This document shows positions 20,135 to 29,460 of a stretch of 64,000 nucleotides of DNA, piece after piece (within the stretch, counting starts at the first letter, position 1; the number at the start of each line of letters is the position of its first letter). The stretch lies in contig NZ_SMJU01000001.1 of NCBI RefSeq assembly GCF_004348825.1, positions 62,001 through 126,000 of the forward strand. Direction: 5' to 3'. The position numbers were made by a program, and so were the translations under genes. Source of the stretch: Arundinibacter roseus. Lineage in GTDB: Bacteria > Bacteroidota > Bacteroidia > Cytophagales > Spirosomataceae. A model generated the notes under the pieces. That model had not been told where the DNA came from and made no database searches. It saw only the letters and a list, made by a program, of their open reading frames with translations.

Positions 20135-21676
20135 ATGCTTTCCAAAACATTTGGTAGCGCGGTATTCGGCGTCAATGCTGCCAGAATCACGATTGAAGTT
20201 ACCGTTAGTCAGGGACTTCGCTTTTTTATGGTTGGCCTGCCCGACAGCGCCGTGAAAGAAAGTGAGCAACGCGTAGAAGCTTCCCTCAAAAACTCGGGCT
20301 ATCGCATGCCCCGACAAAAAGTAGTAGTCAACCTCGCTCCTGCCGACATTCGCAAAGAAGGCTCCGCCTACGATCTTCCCATTGCCTTGTGTGTACTCGA
20401 ATCTTCCGAACAGATTACCTGCCACCGGTCGCTGGAAGACTACATCATTATGGGAGAACTCTCGCTCGATGGCAAGCTCCGGCCCATCAAAGGCGTGCTG
20501 CCCATTGCGATAGAAGCCCGCAAACAGGGCATGAAGGGATTTGTACTACCAACTGAAAATGCCGAGGAGGCCGCAATTGTCAATAACCTGGATGTAATTG
20601 GTGTTGAAACGATGCAGGAGGCGGTCGAGTTTTTTGAAGGAAAACGTCAAATCGAACCTTTGGTGGTAGATACTCGGGATATTTTTCAAAATACGCATAC
20701 GCACTATGACGCCGACTTTTCGCACGTTCAAGGACAGGAAAACATCAAGCGGGCGCTGGAAATTACGGCAGCCGGTGGTCACAACGCCATCATGATTGGC
20801 CCGCCCGGAGCTGGTAAAACAATGCTTGCCAAGCGATTGCCGTCTATTTTGCCCCCGTTAAGTTTGCAGGAAGCACTCGAAACTACCAAGATTCATTCTG
20901 TGGCCGGAAAACTAGGCGCACGCTCTACGCTCATTTCCCGGCGTCCGTTTCGGGCGCCGCACCATTCCATCAGCGATGCGGCTTTGGTGGGTGGCGGGAG
21001 TTTTCCACAACCGGGCGAAATTTCCCTGGCGCATAACGGAGTTCTTTTTCTGGACGAGTTGCCCGAATTTAAACGAACCGTGCTGGAAGTGATGCGCCAA
21101 CCGCTCGAAGAGCGCAAAGTGAGCATTTCCCGCGCCAAAATGGCCGTAGAATTCCCCTCTAACTTTATGCTCATTGCCAGCATGAACCCCTGTCCCTGTG
21201 GATATTACAATCATCCGGAGAAAGAATGTGTGTGCGGACCCGGCGTGGTACAGAAATATTTAAATAAAATAAGCGGCCCTTTGCTGGATCGAATCGACCT
21301 GCACGTAGAAGTAACCCCGGTTTCATTTGATCAGATTTCCTCCACCCGAAAATCTGAAAGCAGCGATGAAATTCGTCAGCGTGTGATTAAAGCAAGGGAA
21401 CGGCAAACCGAACGGTTTAAGGACCGCAAAGAAATTTACTCAAACGCTATGATGCCCCCGGAACTTGTGAAAGAATTATGTGAAATAGGCGAAGCAGGCA
21501 AAGCGCTGCTGCGCACAGCGATGGACCGACTGGGTCTGTCGGCCCGTGCCTATGACCGCATTTTGAAAGTATCACGCACGATTGCCGATTTGGCCGGAAG
21601 TGACGATATAAAAATCGAACACCTGGCCGAGGCGATTCAGTACCGCAGCCTGGACCGTGAAAACTGGGCCGGCTGA
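20135..21676 (+). CDS. YifB/ComM family Mg-chelatase-like AAA+ ATPase
   Basis: A 513-aa protein. The N-terminal Lon-protease-like fold spans about residues 1-180 (AARITIEVTVSQGL, VGLPDSAVKESEQRV, LAPADIRKEGSAYDLP). It is followed by a magnesium-chelatase-type AAA+ module with Walker A GPPGAGKTMLAK and Walker B GVLFLDELPEF. A Cys-rich loop NPCPCGYY...CVCGP and the C-terminal helical domain complete it. ComM is known to be a helicase that helps branch migration during integration of DNA taken up by natural transformation, and the family is widely conserved. The downstream methyltransferase start overlaps its stop by one base (TGATG). Confidence 0.93.
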   Translation: MLSKTFGSAVFGVNAARITIEVTVSQGLRFFMVGLPDSAVKESEQRVEASLKNSGYRMPRQKVVVNLAPADIRKEGSAYDLPIALCVLESSEQITCHRSLEDYIIMGELSLDGKLRPIKGVLPIAIEARKQGMKGFVLPTENAEEAAIVNNLDVIGVETMQEAVEFFEGKRQIEPLVVDTRDIFQNTHTHYDADFSHVQGQENIKRALEITAAGGHNAIMIGPPGAGKTMLAKRLPSILPPLSLQEALETTKIHSVAGKLGARSTLISRRPFRAPHHSISDAALVGGGSFPQPGEISLAHNGVLFLDELPEFKRTVLEVMRQPLEERKVSISRAKMAVEFPSNFMLIASMNPCPCGYYNHPEKECVCGPGVVQKYLNKISGPLLDRIDLHVEVTPVSFDQISSTRKSESSDEIRQRVIKARERQTERFKDRKEIYSNAMMPPELVKELCEIGEAGKALLRTAMDRLGLSARAYDRILKVSRTIADLAGSDDIKIEHLAEAIQYRSLDRENWAG

Positions 21677-22725
21677 TGCAACTACGCGTTTTTCCCGATA
21701 ATATTCTGGAATGGCTGGCGCTTCGGCTAAAACTTGTTCCACTTCCGCTGCTGCATGCCCAGATTTTTCCGGTCGTGAGTAAAGCCGTACTGGAAGCCGT
21801 CGATGCCGGAATTTTTGAAGCCATTGAGGCGGGGCACGGCTCTGCGGAAAGCATCGCTACGGCTTGTCAGCTACATCCACGCGCTACCGAGCAGCTATTG
21901 GGCGTTCTCACATCCATGCGCTACCTGCGCTTTCGTAGACAGACCTACCGCCTTACCCGCAGTACTCGCAAGTGGATTCTGGCTCAAAGTCCAGACACCG
22001 TACGCGATCTGGCAATTTACAACAACCGCGTCGTTTGGCCGTGGCTGGATCAAATGGGCCACTACCTGCGCACCGGACAGGGCATTCAATACCACGATTC
22101 GTTTGGCCCCGACGAATGGGATCTTTACCAAAAAGCAATGAATGGCGGGGCCATTTCGGAGGCGCGCGAGTTTGCCCGTAATCTACCGTTGTCGGCCAAT
22201 GCGACACGCATGCTCGACATTGGTGGGTCGCACGGACAACATTCGGTAGAAGCCTGCCGACGGTTTCCGTCCCTGCAATCTGTAATTCTGGATTTACCAG
22301 GTGCTATCGAAAAAGCGGCTCCACTCCTCGCCCGGCAAGGCATGGGAAAGCGGGTGGTTCATCAGCCGGGCAATATCCTGAGCGATCAGCTGCCGGATGC
22401 AACATATGACCTCGTGCTGATGTCGAGTTTGGCGCATCATTTCACCACTGAACAAAATCAGGAGGTTATCCACAAAATCAGTCAGTGCCTACGGCCGGGT
22501 GGAATTGTCGTAATTAATGAATTTATCCGCCCTAACCCACAGGATGCCCCCGAGCTGGTAGGCAGCAGCACGGATCTTTTCTTTGGTCTCACGAGCACGT
22601 CAGGCAATTGGTCCGTTGATGAAATTCACGGCTGGTACCGAGCCGCCAATCTACTTCCCTACAAAATTTTGAGCTACCGGGCCATTCCCGGAAGGTTTCA
22701 GGTTGTTGGTCGAAAACCTTTCTGA
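21676..22725 (+). CDS. SAM-dependent methyltransferase (O-methyltransferase family 2-like)
   Basis: A 349-aa class I methyltransferase. The N-terminal part (about 1-95) is a dimerisation/winged-helix region (TACQLHPRATEQLLGVLTSM). The Rossmann part has SAM motif MLDIGGSHGQHSVEACRRFP, the acidic VILDLPGAI, and LVLMSSLAHHFTTEQNQ with a likely catalytic His. CLRPGGIVVINEFI ends the core. This architecture matches the hydroxyneurosporene/acetylserotonin O-methyltransferase group acting on small molecules. Its ATG shares a base with the stop of the YifB/ComM gene, so translation is coupled, although a functional link is not obvious. Confidence 0.85.
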   Translation: MQLRVFPDNILEWLALRLKLVPLPLLHAQIFPVVSKAVLEAVDAGIFEAIEAGHGSAESIATACQLHPRATEQLLGVLTSMRYLRFRRQTYRLTRSTRKWILAQSPDTVRDLAIYNNRVVWPWLDQMGHYLRTGQGIQYHDSFGPDEWDLYQKAMNGGAISEAREFARNLPLSANATRMLDIGGSHGQHSVEACRRFPSLQSVILDLPGAIEKAAPLLARQGMGKRVVHQPGNILSDQLPDATYDLVLMSSLAHHFTTEQNQEVIHKISQCLRPGGIVVINEFIRPNPQDAPELVGSSTDLFFGLTSTSGNWSVDEIHGWYRAANLLPYKILSYRAIPGRFQVVGRKPF

Positions 22726-22744
22726 ATTAATTGCCGCACAGCGG

Positions 22745-22858
22745 CACAGGGTGCACCCTGTGCTGGTAGATTACACCCTTTCAGGGCTGGACCGCACCTT
22801 TGCAACACATCTACACAGGCCTACCCTGCGCTAATGGATTGTGCCACTGCAGGGCTGG
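22745..22858. repeat. Two imperfect 46-bp direct repeats
   Basis: Copy one spans 22745-22790 and copy two 22814-22858. Both run CACAGG, then a segment containing ACCCTG[TC]GCT, then a T-G-rich middle, and end in CAGGGCTGG. The copies start 69 bp apart. Copy one also contains a palindromic core (CACAGGGTGCACCCTGTG). The pattern resembles dispersed intergenic repeats seen in some Cytophagales genomes, but only two copies are visible here. Confidence 0.55.
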
Positions 22859-23018
22859 TCATGGTAGATATATGATTTTGCTCATATTTCAAAAAAATTT
22901 TTTTGTAAAACCCCTATTCCAGTCATCAGATACATAAATCAATATATTTCTTTGTTACTATTTATTTTATTTCAGTTAAAATATAATGAACGGTACATGA
23001 TTTTAAAAATTATGCATT

Positions 23019-23026
23019 TATATTTG
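23019..23026 (+). promoter_or_regulatory. -7 promoter element of the giant YCF48-repeat gene
   Basis: TATATTTG matches TAnnTTTG and lies 23 nt before the ATG at 23050, in an AT-rich stretch. No TTTG is found at -33. Confidence 0.5.
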
Positions 23027-23049
23027 AGAGCATAGTTTTTCTATTATTT

Positions 23050-26000
23050 ATGGCTTTAAAGATGCTTTCAGGGGTAAAATGGATCGTGAATAGAGTTACA
23101 TGTAGTATCGTTTTAGTTAGTGTTTTTTTTAGTATAACCTCCGCTGCCAATGCATACGCATTCACTATTTCAGGTCCTGAGAGTGTCTGTATTGGCGCTA
23201 CGGCAACTTTAACGGCGTCGGGTTGTACCGGAAATCTGCGCTGGTCGACCGGTGAAAGTTCGAATAGCATACAGGTTTCGCCCGTAGCTACTACCCTTTA
23301 CTACGCAGTCTGCAACACGCCCGCCGGGCAAAGTTCCGCGTCGCATGTTCTGGTCGTGTTCCCAAAACCTTCTATTGAAACTAATACCTCTACCCTATGC
23401 AGCAATGCACAGGTGCTCCTGACCGCCCGCGGACTGTCGGCGAATACTCCCTTTGTGTGGAAAAGAGATGGCGTTGCATTACCCGAGACGTCTCCAACGC
23501 TATTGGCAAAAGATGCAGGAACATATAGTCTGGAAACTGCTCAAATCAGCCAATGGGCGTCTTTTGCTCCCGTTCCCTCTGGCACCGAATTCAGGGATAT
23601 CGCCTTCATTGATAGCCTGCTTGGATATGCCGTTGGGCGTGAAGGAAAAGCTTTCAAAACAACAGACGGCGGACAGTTCTGGTCACCGCTGGCATTGCCC
23701 GTCCAAACAGATCTGGAAGCCGTATTTTTTGTGGATAATCTGACCGGATGGATCGTATCTGCATATGCAAATGCCCAACTTTTTAAAACTACCGATGGTG
23801 GACAAACCTGGTCGGAATCCCGGCTGAGCAATGCTTCGGGAATACAGGCCATGCATTTTGCCAGTCAGACCCACGGCTGGATTGTGGGGAATAATGGGTT
23901 GATTTTGAGAACAATAAATGGTGGAACTACCTGGACTCAGCAGAACAGCGGAACTTCCAACTGGCTGTATGGCGTCCATTTTATCAGTGAAACAACCGGG
24001 TACGCGGTTGGCGAGAATGGTACCCTTTTGTACACCACCAATGGCGGAAATACCTGGACTTCACAGACTGGCGGCGCCGGAGGTTTTTTTACAGCTGTCT
24101 CTTTCCATACTGCCACTTCCGGCTGGGCCGGTGGGTACAACGGAGCGCTGCTTAAAACCACGGATGCGGGTCAGACCTGGATACCTGTGACTTTGCCTTT
24201 TACCGAAAATATTTCAGCTATTGCTTTACCCAACGACTCAACCCTCTGGATCAGTACGCTCGAAGGGAGTCTCATGCAGAGTACAAACCACGGAGAAAGC
24301 TTTACCTACCAAAACAACCCCGCACAGTTTGGCCAACTAAATGCTTTGGCCTGGAAAGGACAAACCGGGTATCTGGCCGGTACCGGAGGCCGATTACTCC
24401 GAACCACCACCAACGGTAACCACTGGATGCTTTATGGTTCTCAGCTACGAAACGACCTTTTGGGTGCTCATTTTCTTAATAACAGTACAGGCTGGGTTGT
24501 GGGCGCCGAAGGTTATATTGGAAAAACTGACGATGGTGGAAAAAGCTGGCAAACGCAGGATTCTCAAACTCCTTTTAACCTGCACGATGTAAACTTTGTG
24601 AATGGAAATCAGGGATGGGCGGTCGGCGACGGTTCTATTCTGTTTACAAACAACGGCGGAAACAGCTGGCAAATGCAGATTTCAGGGTTATTTAGTTCTT
24701 TCCGTGATATTTTCCCTTTCGATGGTTCACTGGCGTGGGTCGCTGGCAGCGAAGGGACCATTCGCCGGACTTTCAATGCCGGGCAGGAATGGCAGTTTAT
24801 TCAAACGAGTACTACACAAGATTTGAACGCCATTCATTTTGTGACACCACAGACAGGCTGGGCCGTCGGACGGAACGGAACAATTATAAAAACAACCAAC
24901 GTTGGGTCTAACTGGACCACCCAAAACAGCGGTTCGCTGGCTGATTTGCAATGTGTCTTTTTTGTAAATACGTCAATTGGAATTGCCTCCGGCGGCGGAC
25001 AGACGCTAAGAACTACCAATGGGGGCGATACCTGGGAAAACCTTAACATCAATGCCGGATTCCGGGATGTATATATTTATCCCGATGGGACAGGCTGGGG
25101 ACTCACCTCTTCCACGGCCTACTACACCGCTGATTTTGGTCAAAGCTGGACTTCGAGTGGTTCTTTTTCAGCTGATTTTTCAGCTCGTGCGGCAAGTATT
25201 TCGCCCGCCGCAGGGTTTGCCGTCGGGCTGCATGGTTTTTTGGCGAGGCTTATTCCGCCGCAAAGCTGCGCGTCGGCTTCTATCACTATTTCTCCTAACC
25301 ATTCCCCTGATTTTCTTTTGACATCTTCGGTTACAAATTATATTTGTAACAATGAGTCAATCACACTCACGGCGGCAAATTGCAACGGAACGGTACGCTG
25401 GTCTACCGGACAGACCTCATCCTCAATTACCGTTTCACCACAGACTACTACCGTCTATCAGGCTACCTGCGATATGGGCGGTAACTGCCCTCTGGAACGT
25501 TCCCTTACCGTAGGTGTTCAGTCTAAACCCTTACTTTCTGCATCTGCCGGACCGTTGTGCGCAAACGATTCTGTCATTCTCCAATCCTCTGTCCTTCCGG
25601 TGATTTGGAAAAAAAATGGAGAAATGCTCCCGGCTCATACTGCAAGCGGGCAGCTTTTGGCTTTGCAGGAAGGAACGTATACTGCCGAAAATACACCCGT
25701 TTGGTCAGCCATTCTTCCACTACCTTCTACACAGGATTTTCAGGCTGTTTTTTTCAGTACAAGTCAAATAGGATATGCGGCTGGCAAAGAAGGAACCGTC
25801 TACAAAACTACCAATGGCGGTGCGCTGTGGCAAAAGTTGACTGCTCCTTCCTCCGAGTCATTGATTTCTCTGCATTTCATTTCTCCCGATACCGGTTGGC
25901 TTTTGGCAAGTTCGGGTACGGTTTACCGCACTACCGATGGCGGTCAAAACTGGGCATCAGCGCCGGGAAATGTACTGACTCCCGCTCAAAAAATCTGGTT

Positions 26001-28503
26001 TAGCGATGCCTCAAACGGCTGGATCACAGGCAGCAATGGTTCCATTCAACGCACGACCAATGGCGGACAGGAATGGACCTCTCAGGCGAGCGGAACTACC
26101 CGCTTATTGCGAAGCATGTTTTTTTTGAATCAAAACAAAGGCTGGGCTGTGGGCGTCAATGGCACGTTCCTGAAAACGTCAAACGGAGGCGATACCTGGG
26201 AAAATCAGGGGGACATTACCGGACAGGATATTACCGCTGTACAATTCTTATCAGAATCAGAAGGCTGGATTACCGGCAATAATCTTCTTTTACATACCAC
26301 CGACGGAGGTACTACCTGGACTTCACCTTCGGCAGCGCTGCCGGCGCTGTACTACCGGGACCTGTATTTTACCAATAGCCAACACGGGTGGATTATGGCG
26401 GGTGAGGGTATTATTTACACCAAAAACGGTGGCGAAACCTGGGATTTCTATTCCAATGAAACGCTTAGTTTTTACCCAAAAGCCATTTTCTTTACCGACA
26501 ACCAAAAGGGTTTTATGGTTGCCGAAGCAGGCAAAATCCTGCAAACAACCAATGGTGGAATTTCCTGGGCTTTGTATGGCTCTTCTCTTCGGGAATCTAT
26601 CATTTCCATGGCTTTCGCTACGGAAGCAGTCGGCTGGGCCGGCACCCAAAACGGCACGCTATCCAAAACCATCAACGGCGGGCAATCGTGGACAAGTCAG
26701 AAACGCTTTGAACATCCTATACTGGACGTACAGTTCAATGACGTCACTACCGGCTGGCTGACTGATGGTCAAATCTGGCGGACCACCAACGGTGGAGATA
26801 GTTGGGAACTGCGACAAAATGATTTTGGCCATTCTCATCTTTTCTCAACCGATTCGCAGCACGCCTGGGCAACAACTAGCACTGGTAGTGTGCTGCGCAC
26901 AACCGATGGTGGACAAACCTGGCAGACTAGTAATCTGAACGGTAACCCCGTACCCGGAGACCTCTACTTTGTGGATAATCAGACGGGATGGTTTGTGGGG
27001 AATCAGGGTAAAATTCTCAAAACTTCGGATGGTGGCGCTACCTGGAATAGCCAAAATAGCGGCACAACCCAATTTCTTACCAGCATTTCCTTTATGAATA
27101 GCTCCGTAGGGATAGTCGGTGGCGACGGCGTTTTGCTCCGAACTACCAACGGTGGTGCTACCTGGACACAGGTTAGTGCCGCTTTTAACCAAATTCCTTT
27201 TCTGCACCTTTCCGCAGAAGGACCCGCGTGGCTTTCTAACGGAACGGGCATGTATATTTCCACAGATTTTGGTGCTACCTGGGCGGCAGTGACGGGCGCA
27301 GGTAGTCCGGCGATGCCACTTTTTACAGGGACTTTTCTGGCTAACGGCACAAAAGGCTGGGTGGCAGGCTTTTCGGGCTATGTAGCAGGTCTCACGAGTG
27401 CCGCCGGAAACTGTCGAATATCTGATCCGATTTCGCTTATCCCCCCACCGGTCCCACCCATTTTGTCAGCTTCTGATACTTCAATTCCCTTACCCGGAAC
27501 GGTAACGCTTACAGCCTCCGGCTGCGACGGAAGCGTGCAATGGTCCGATGGCGTCGTTGCCACTGAGCGCAGTGTACTCATTACGAGCACAAGCATTTTC
27601 TCAGCCATTTGTACCACCGCCAATGGATGCACAAGCCTGGCTTCCGATACACTTACCGTCTCGGTTGGTGGGCCGGCAGTTGCCGTTCTATCAGGAAGTC
27701 AGTTGATTCAGTCCGGCCAAACCGCCACGCTCACGGTGACGTTGAGTGGCATTGCTCCCTGGACGCTGCAATTTAATGGCCAAACGTACAGTAACATTCA
27801 GACGCCCACCTTTGAACTGACGGTTATGCCCTACACGACTACGACCTATACCCTGTCAAGCGTGAGCAATAGTTTGGGCACAGGTAGCGTGAGCGGCAGT
27901 GCGACCATCTCGGTATTTAATATTTGTGACGTACTCGAACCGAACAATGCGGCTGCAACGGCTTTTCCTATAACTTCAAATGTATATACAAGCCCCCCCA
28001 TCTGTCTGAATACGACGACTGATAACGATTGGTTTCAATGGCTCTATAATGGCAAAGTGTACTACATTCTGGTACATCCTTATGCCTACAATAGTACCGG
28101 AAATTATCAGCTGACACTCACACTGAATCTGGCAACGGGTCAGGTAGAAATCGAAACCCGCTCGGTTAATGGAAGCCAAACAGACACGTTTTTACGGCTC
28201 TTTGATTCAGACGGACTTACTGAACTGATGGCTGACGACGATGGAGGCGAAAACGCATTTTCCAAAATCGTGTACACACTGCCGCCTTGTTCTCAGGATG
28301 TTGTGCAGACCCAACGCTCAGGCACCTGGAATGACCCCTTTGTGTGGGCTTGTGGCGCAATTCCAACTTCTCTCGACAATACACGCGTCAATGTCGGGCA
28401 TGAGATCACGCTGCCCGCAGGTTACATGGCAACCGTCAAAAATCTGGAAATGAATGGAGAAATAAATTATCTGCCCAACTCCGGTTTCAGTTTTGGGCAG
28501 TAG
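23050..28503 (+). CDS. Giant exported protein with duplicated Ig + YCF48-repeat modules
   Basis: An 1817-aa secreted protein. A signal peptide (cleavage near residue 35, ANAYA) is followed by two homologous modules, at about residues 40-745 and 755-1450. Each has Ig-like Cys-containing domains (RWSTGESSNS / RWSTGQTSSS) and then 13 YCF48/sortilin-type propeller repeats of about 45 residues with the signature KTTDGGQTW. A third Ig-like segment (from about 1475), a PPC-like domain (about 1625-1745, DVLEPNNAAATAFPI to FSKIVYTLPP) and a C-terminal beta domain (SGTWNDPFVWACGAIP) follow. That last domain recurs at the ends of Cytophagales surface proteins. It is probably surface-exposed and may bind proteins or polymers. 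No protease or hydrolase site is seen. Confidence 0.88.
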   Translation: MALKMLSGVKWIVNRVTCSIVLVSVFFSITSAANAYAFTISGPESVCIGATATLTASGCTGNLRWSTGESSNSIQVSPVATTLYYAVCNTPAGQSSASHVLVVFPKPSIETNTSTLCSNAQVLLTARGLSANTPFVWKRDGVALPETSPTLLAKDAGTYSLETAQISQWASFAPVPSGTEFRDIAFIDSLLGYAVGREGKAFKTTDGGQFWSPLALPVQTDLEAVFFVDNLTGWIVSAYANAQLFKTTDGGQTWSESRLSNASGIQAMHFASQTHGWIVGNNGLILRTINGGTTWTQQNSGTSNWLYGVHFISETTGYAVGENGTLLYTTNGGNTWTSQTGGAGGFFTAVSFHTATSGWAGGYNGALLKTTDAGQTWIPVTLPFTENISAIALPNDSTLWISTLEGSLMQSTNHGESFTYQNNPAQFGQLNALAWKGQTGYLAGTGGRLLRTTTNGNHWMLYGSQLRNDLLGAHFLNNSTGWVVGAEGYIGKTDDGGKSWQTQDSQTPFNLHDVNFVNGNQGWAVGDGSILFTNNGGNSWQMQISGLFSSFRDIFPFDGSLAWVAGSEGTIRRTFNAGQEWQFIQTSTTQDLNAIHFVTPQTGWAVGRNGTIIKTTNVGSNWTTQNSGSLADLQCVFFVNTSIGIASGGGQTLRTTNGGDTWENLNINAGFRDVYIYPDGTGWGLTSSTAYYTADFGQSWTSSGSFSADFSARAASISPAAGFAVGLHGFLARLIPPQSCASASITISPNHSPDFLLTSSVTNYICNNESITLTAANCNGTVRWSTGQTSSSITVSPQTTTVYQATCDMGGNCPLERSLTVGVQSKPLLSASAGPLCANDSVILQSSVLPVIWKKNGEMLPAHTASGQLLALQEGTYTAENTPVWSAILPLPSTQDFQAVFFSTSQIGYAAGKEGTVYKTTNGGALWQKLTAPSSESLISLHFISPDTGWLLASSGTVYRTTDGGQNWASAPGNVLTPAQKIWFSDASNGWITGSNGSIQRTTNGGQEWTSQASGTTRLLRSMFFLNQNKGWAVGVNGTFLKTSNGGDTWENQGDITGQDITAVQFLSESEGWITGNNLLLHTTDGGTTWTSPSAALPALYYRDLYFTNSQHGWIMAGEGIIYTKNGGETWDFYSNETLSFYPKAIFFTDNQKGFMVAEAGKILQTTNGGISWALYGSSLRESIISMAFATEAVGWAGTQNGTLSKTINGGQSWTSQKRFEHPILDVQFNDVTTGWLTDGQIWRTTNGGDSWELRQNDFGHSHLFSTDSQHAWATTSTGSVLRTTDGGQTWQTSNLNGNPVPGDLYFVDNQTGWFVGNQGKILKTSDGGATWNSQNSGTTQFLTSISFMNSSVGIVGGDGVLLRTTNGGATWTQVSAAFNQIPFLHLSAEGPAWLSNGTGMYISTDFGATWAAVTGAGSPAMPLFTGTFLANGTKGWVAGFSGYVAGLTSAAGNCRISDPISLIPPPVPPILSASDTSIPLPGTVTLTASGCDGSVQWSDGVVATERSVLITSTSIFSAICTTANGCTSLASDTLTVSVGGPAVAVLSGSQLIQSGQTATLTVTLSGIAPWTLQFNGQTYSNIQTPTFELTVMPYTTTTYTLSSVSNSLGTGSVSGSATISVFNICDVLEPNNAAATAFPITSNVYTSPPICLNTTTDNDWFQWLYNGKVYYILVHPYAYNSTGNYQLTLTLNLATGQVEIETRSVNGSQTDTFLRLFDSDGLTELMADDDGGENAFSKIVYTLPPCSQDVVQTQRSGTWNDPFVWACGAIPTSLDNTRVNVGHEITLPAGYMATVKNLEMNGEINYLPNSGFSFGQ

Positions 28504-28527
28504 CAGAATATTTTTAAAAAATTGGCT

Positions 28528-29310
28528 TTACAATTCCTCGACACTCACACCAGCCAACTCCTGGAAAAGCGTCTGCCAATAGTGCGTGACGTGCGGATTA
28601 TTTTCTTTGGTAGATGCCGTTGCCTCAAACGGAGATACAACCGTTACCTGTGGCGCACCGATGGCATATTGTTCAAACTTTTTACTATCCGTTTGCGCCC
28701 ATCCTTTGGCCTGCGCGTCGTCGGTTGGAGGGGTAGTATGAAAATCGCGGCGATCGGCTCCTTTCACACTTTCGATCATATCGCTAAAATAGTACACACG
28801 AACCTCGGCTCCGCTTTCGGCGGCTTTGGCAATAATCGGCAGGCTTGCCCAAATATCCGTCGCCTGATTGGAAGATCCCGTATTTTGTTGATTTAACTTC
28901 ACAAGCGACTGCCGGAGAAAAATCCCTTTCTCTCGTTGCAGCGAAAGTTGAAAGGCGGTTTCGATTGCTTCCTGATCGGTGGCGTTTGCGTTTTGGATTC
29001 CTTCTTTTTCGGACCGAACCGTCAGTGAAAGAGCCTTGGCTTTGGATGTATTCTCATGTATAAAATAGACTTCCAGCTTATCCCCTTTATTGGTCATATT
29101 TTGCTCCACAATGTCCCCGAGTGCCTGCCGGTACTTTTCCTGAACGAAAGCCTGATTCACATTTACACTTTGTGTTTTATCCAAAAAAACCAATGTATGA
29201 ATGGGTGCAGGCGGTGTGCCGGGAGTTTGTTCTGCCGTTGGACCGCAGGCGGTGGCTAGCCACGCTAAACTTACAAAAAAAACGGGAGCTGGTGCTAAGG
29301 GAAATCTCAT
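28528..29310 (-). CDS. VWA-like lipoprotein
   Basis: A 260-aa lipoprotein: signal sequence, lipobox LATAC with Cys at about residue 22, and a Pro/Thr-rich spacer. Then comes a domain starting IHTLVFLDKTQSVNVN, which resembles the metal-site strand of von Willebrand A domains (DxSxS-like, here DKTQS). Strands with AEVRVYYFSDMIESVKG later in the protein fit the same fold. It should sit on the periplasmic side of a membrane. The gene converges on the giant repeat-protein gene with only 24 bp between stops; no other VWA or MoxR-type partner is nearby. Confidence 0.65.
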   Translation of the reverse strand: MRFPLAPAPVFFVSLAWLATACGPTAEQTPGTPPAPIHTLVFLDKTQSVNVNQAFVQEKYRQALGDIVEQNMTNKGDKLEVYFIHENTSKAKALSLTVRSEKEGIQNANATDQEAIETAFQLSLQREKGIFLRQSLVKLNQQNTGSSNQATDIWASLPIIAKAAESGAEVRVYYFSDMIESVKGADRRDFHTTPPTDDAQAKGWAQTDSKKFEQYAIGAPQVTVVSPFEATASTKENNPHVTHYWQTLFQELAGVSVEEL

Positions 29311-29405
29311 GAGGCACAGTAGAATTTTTGGTCTGATACAAAGCTACGGGCAGGCTCAATAACCTACAACGCCAAACGGACGAACGGATGAAATATTGTT
29401 TAAAA

Positions 29406-29439
29406 AACCAAAGCCCCACTCAGGAGCGGGGCTTTGGTT
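29406..29439 (-). terminator. Intrinsic terminator of fabI
   Basis: A perfect 12-bp stem (AACCAAAGCCCC / GGGGCTTTGGTT, arms 29406-29417 and 29428-29439) with a 10-nt loop, followed on the minus strand by a run of T. It lies 22 bp after the fabI stop. Confidence 0.88.
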
Positions 29440-29460
29440 AAAGGGCAAATTCTGTCGCTA

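Larger units (their letters stand above)
22726..23049 (+). other. Intergenic region with degenerate repeats and a promoter
   Basis: The first 130 bp after the methyltransferase stop are GC-rich and hold two copies of a 46-bp imperfect repeat. The remaining part is very AT-rich and holds the -7 element of the giant exported protein gene. No terminator or RNA gene is apparent. Confidence 0.5.
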
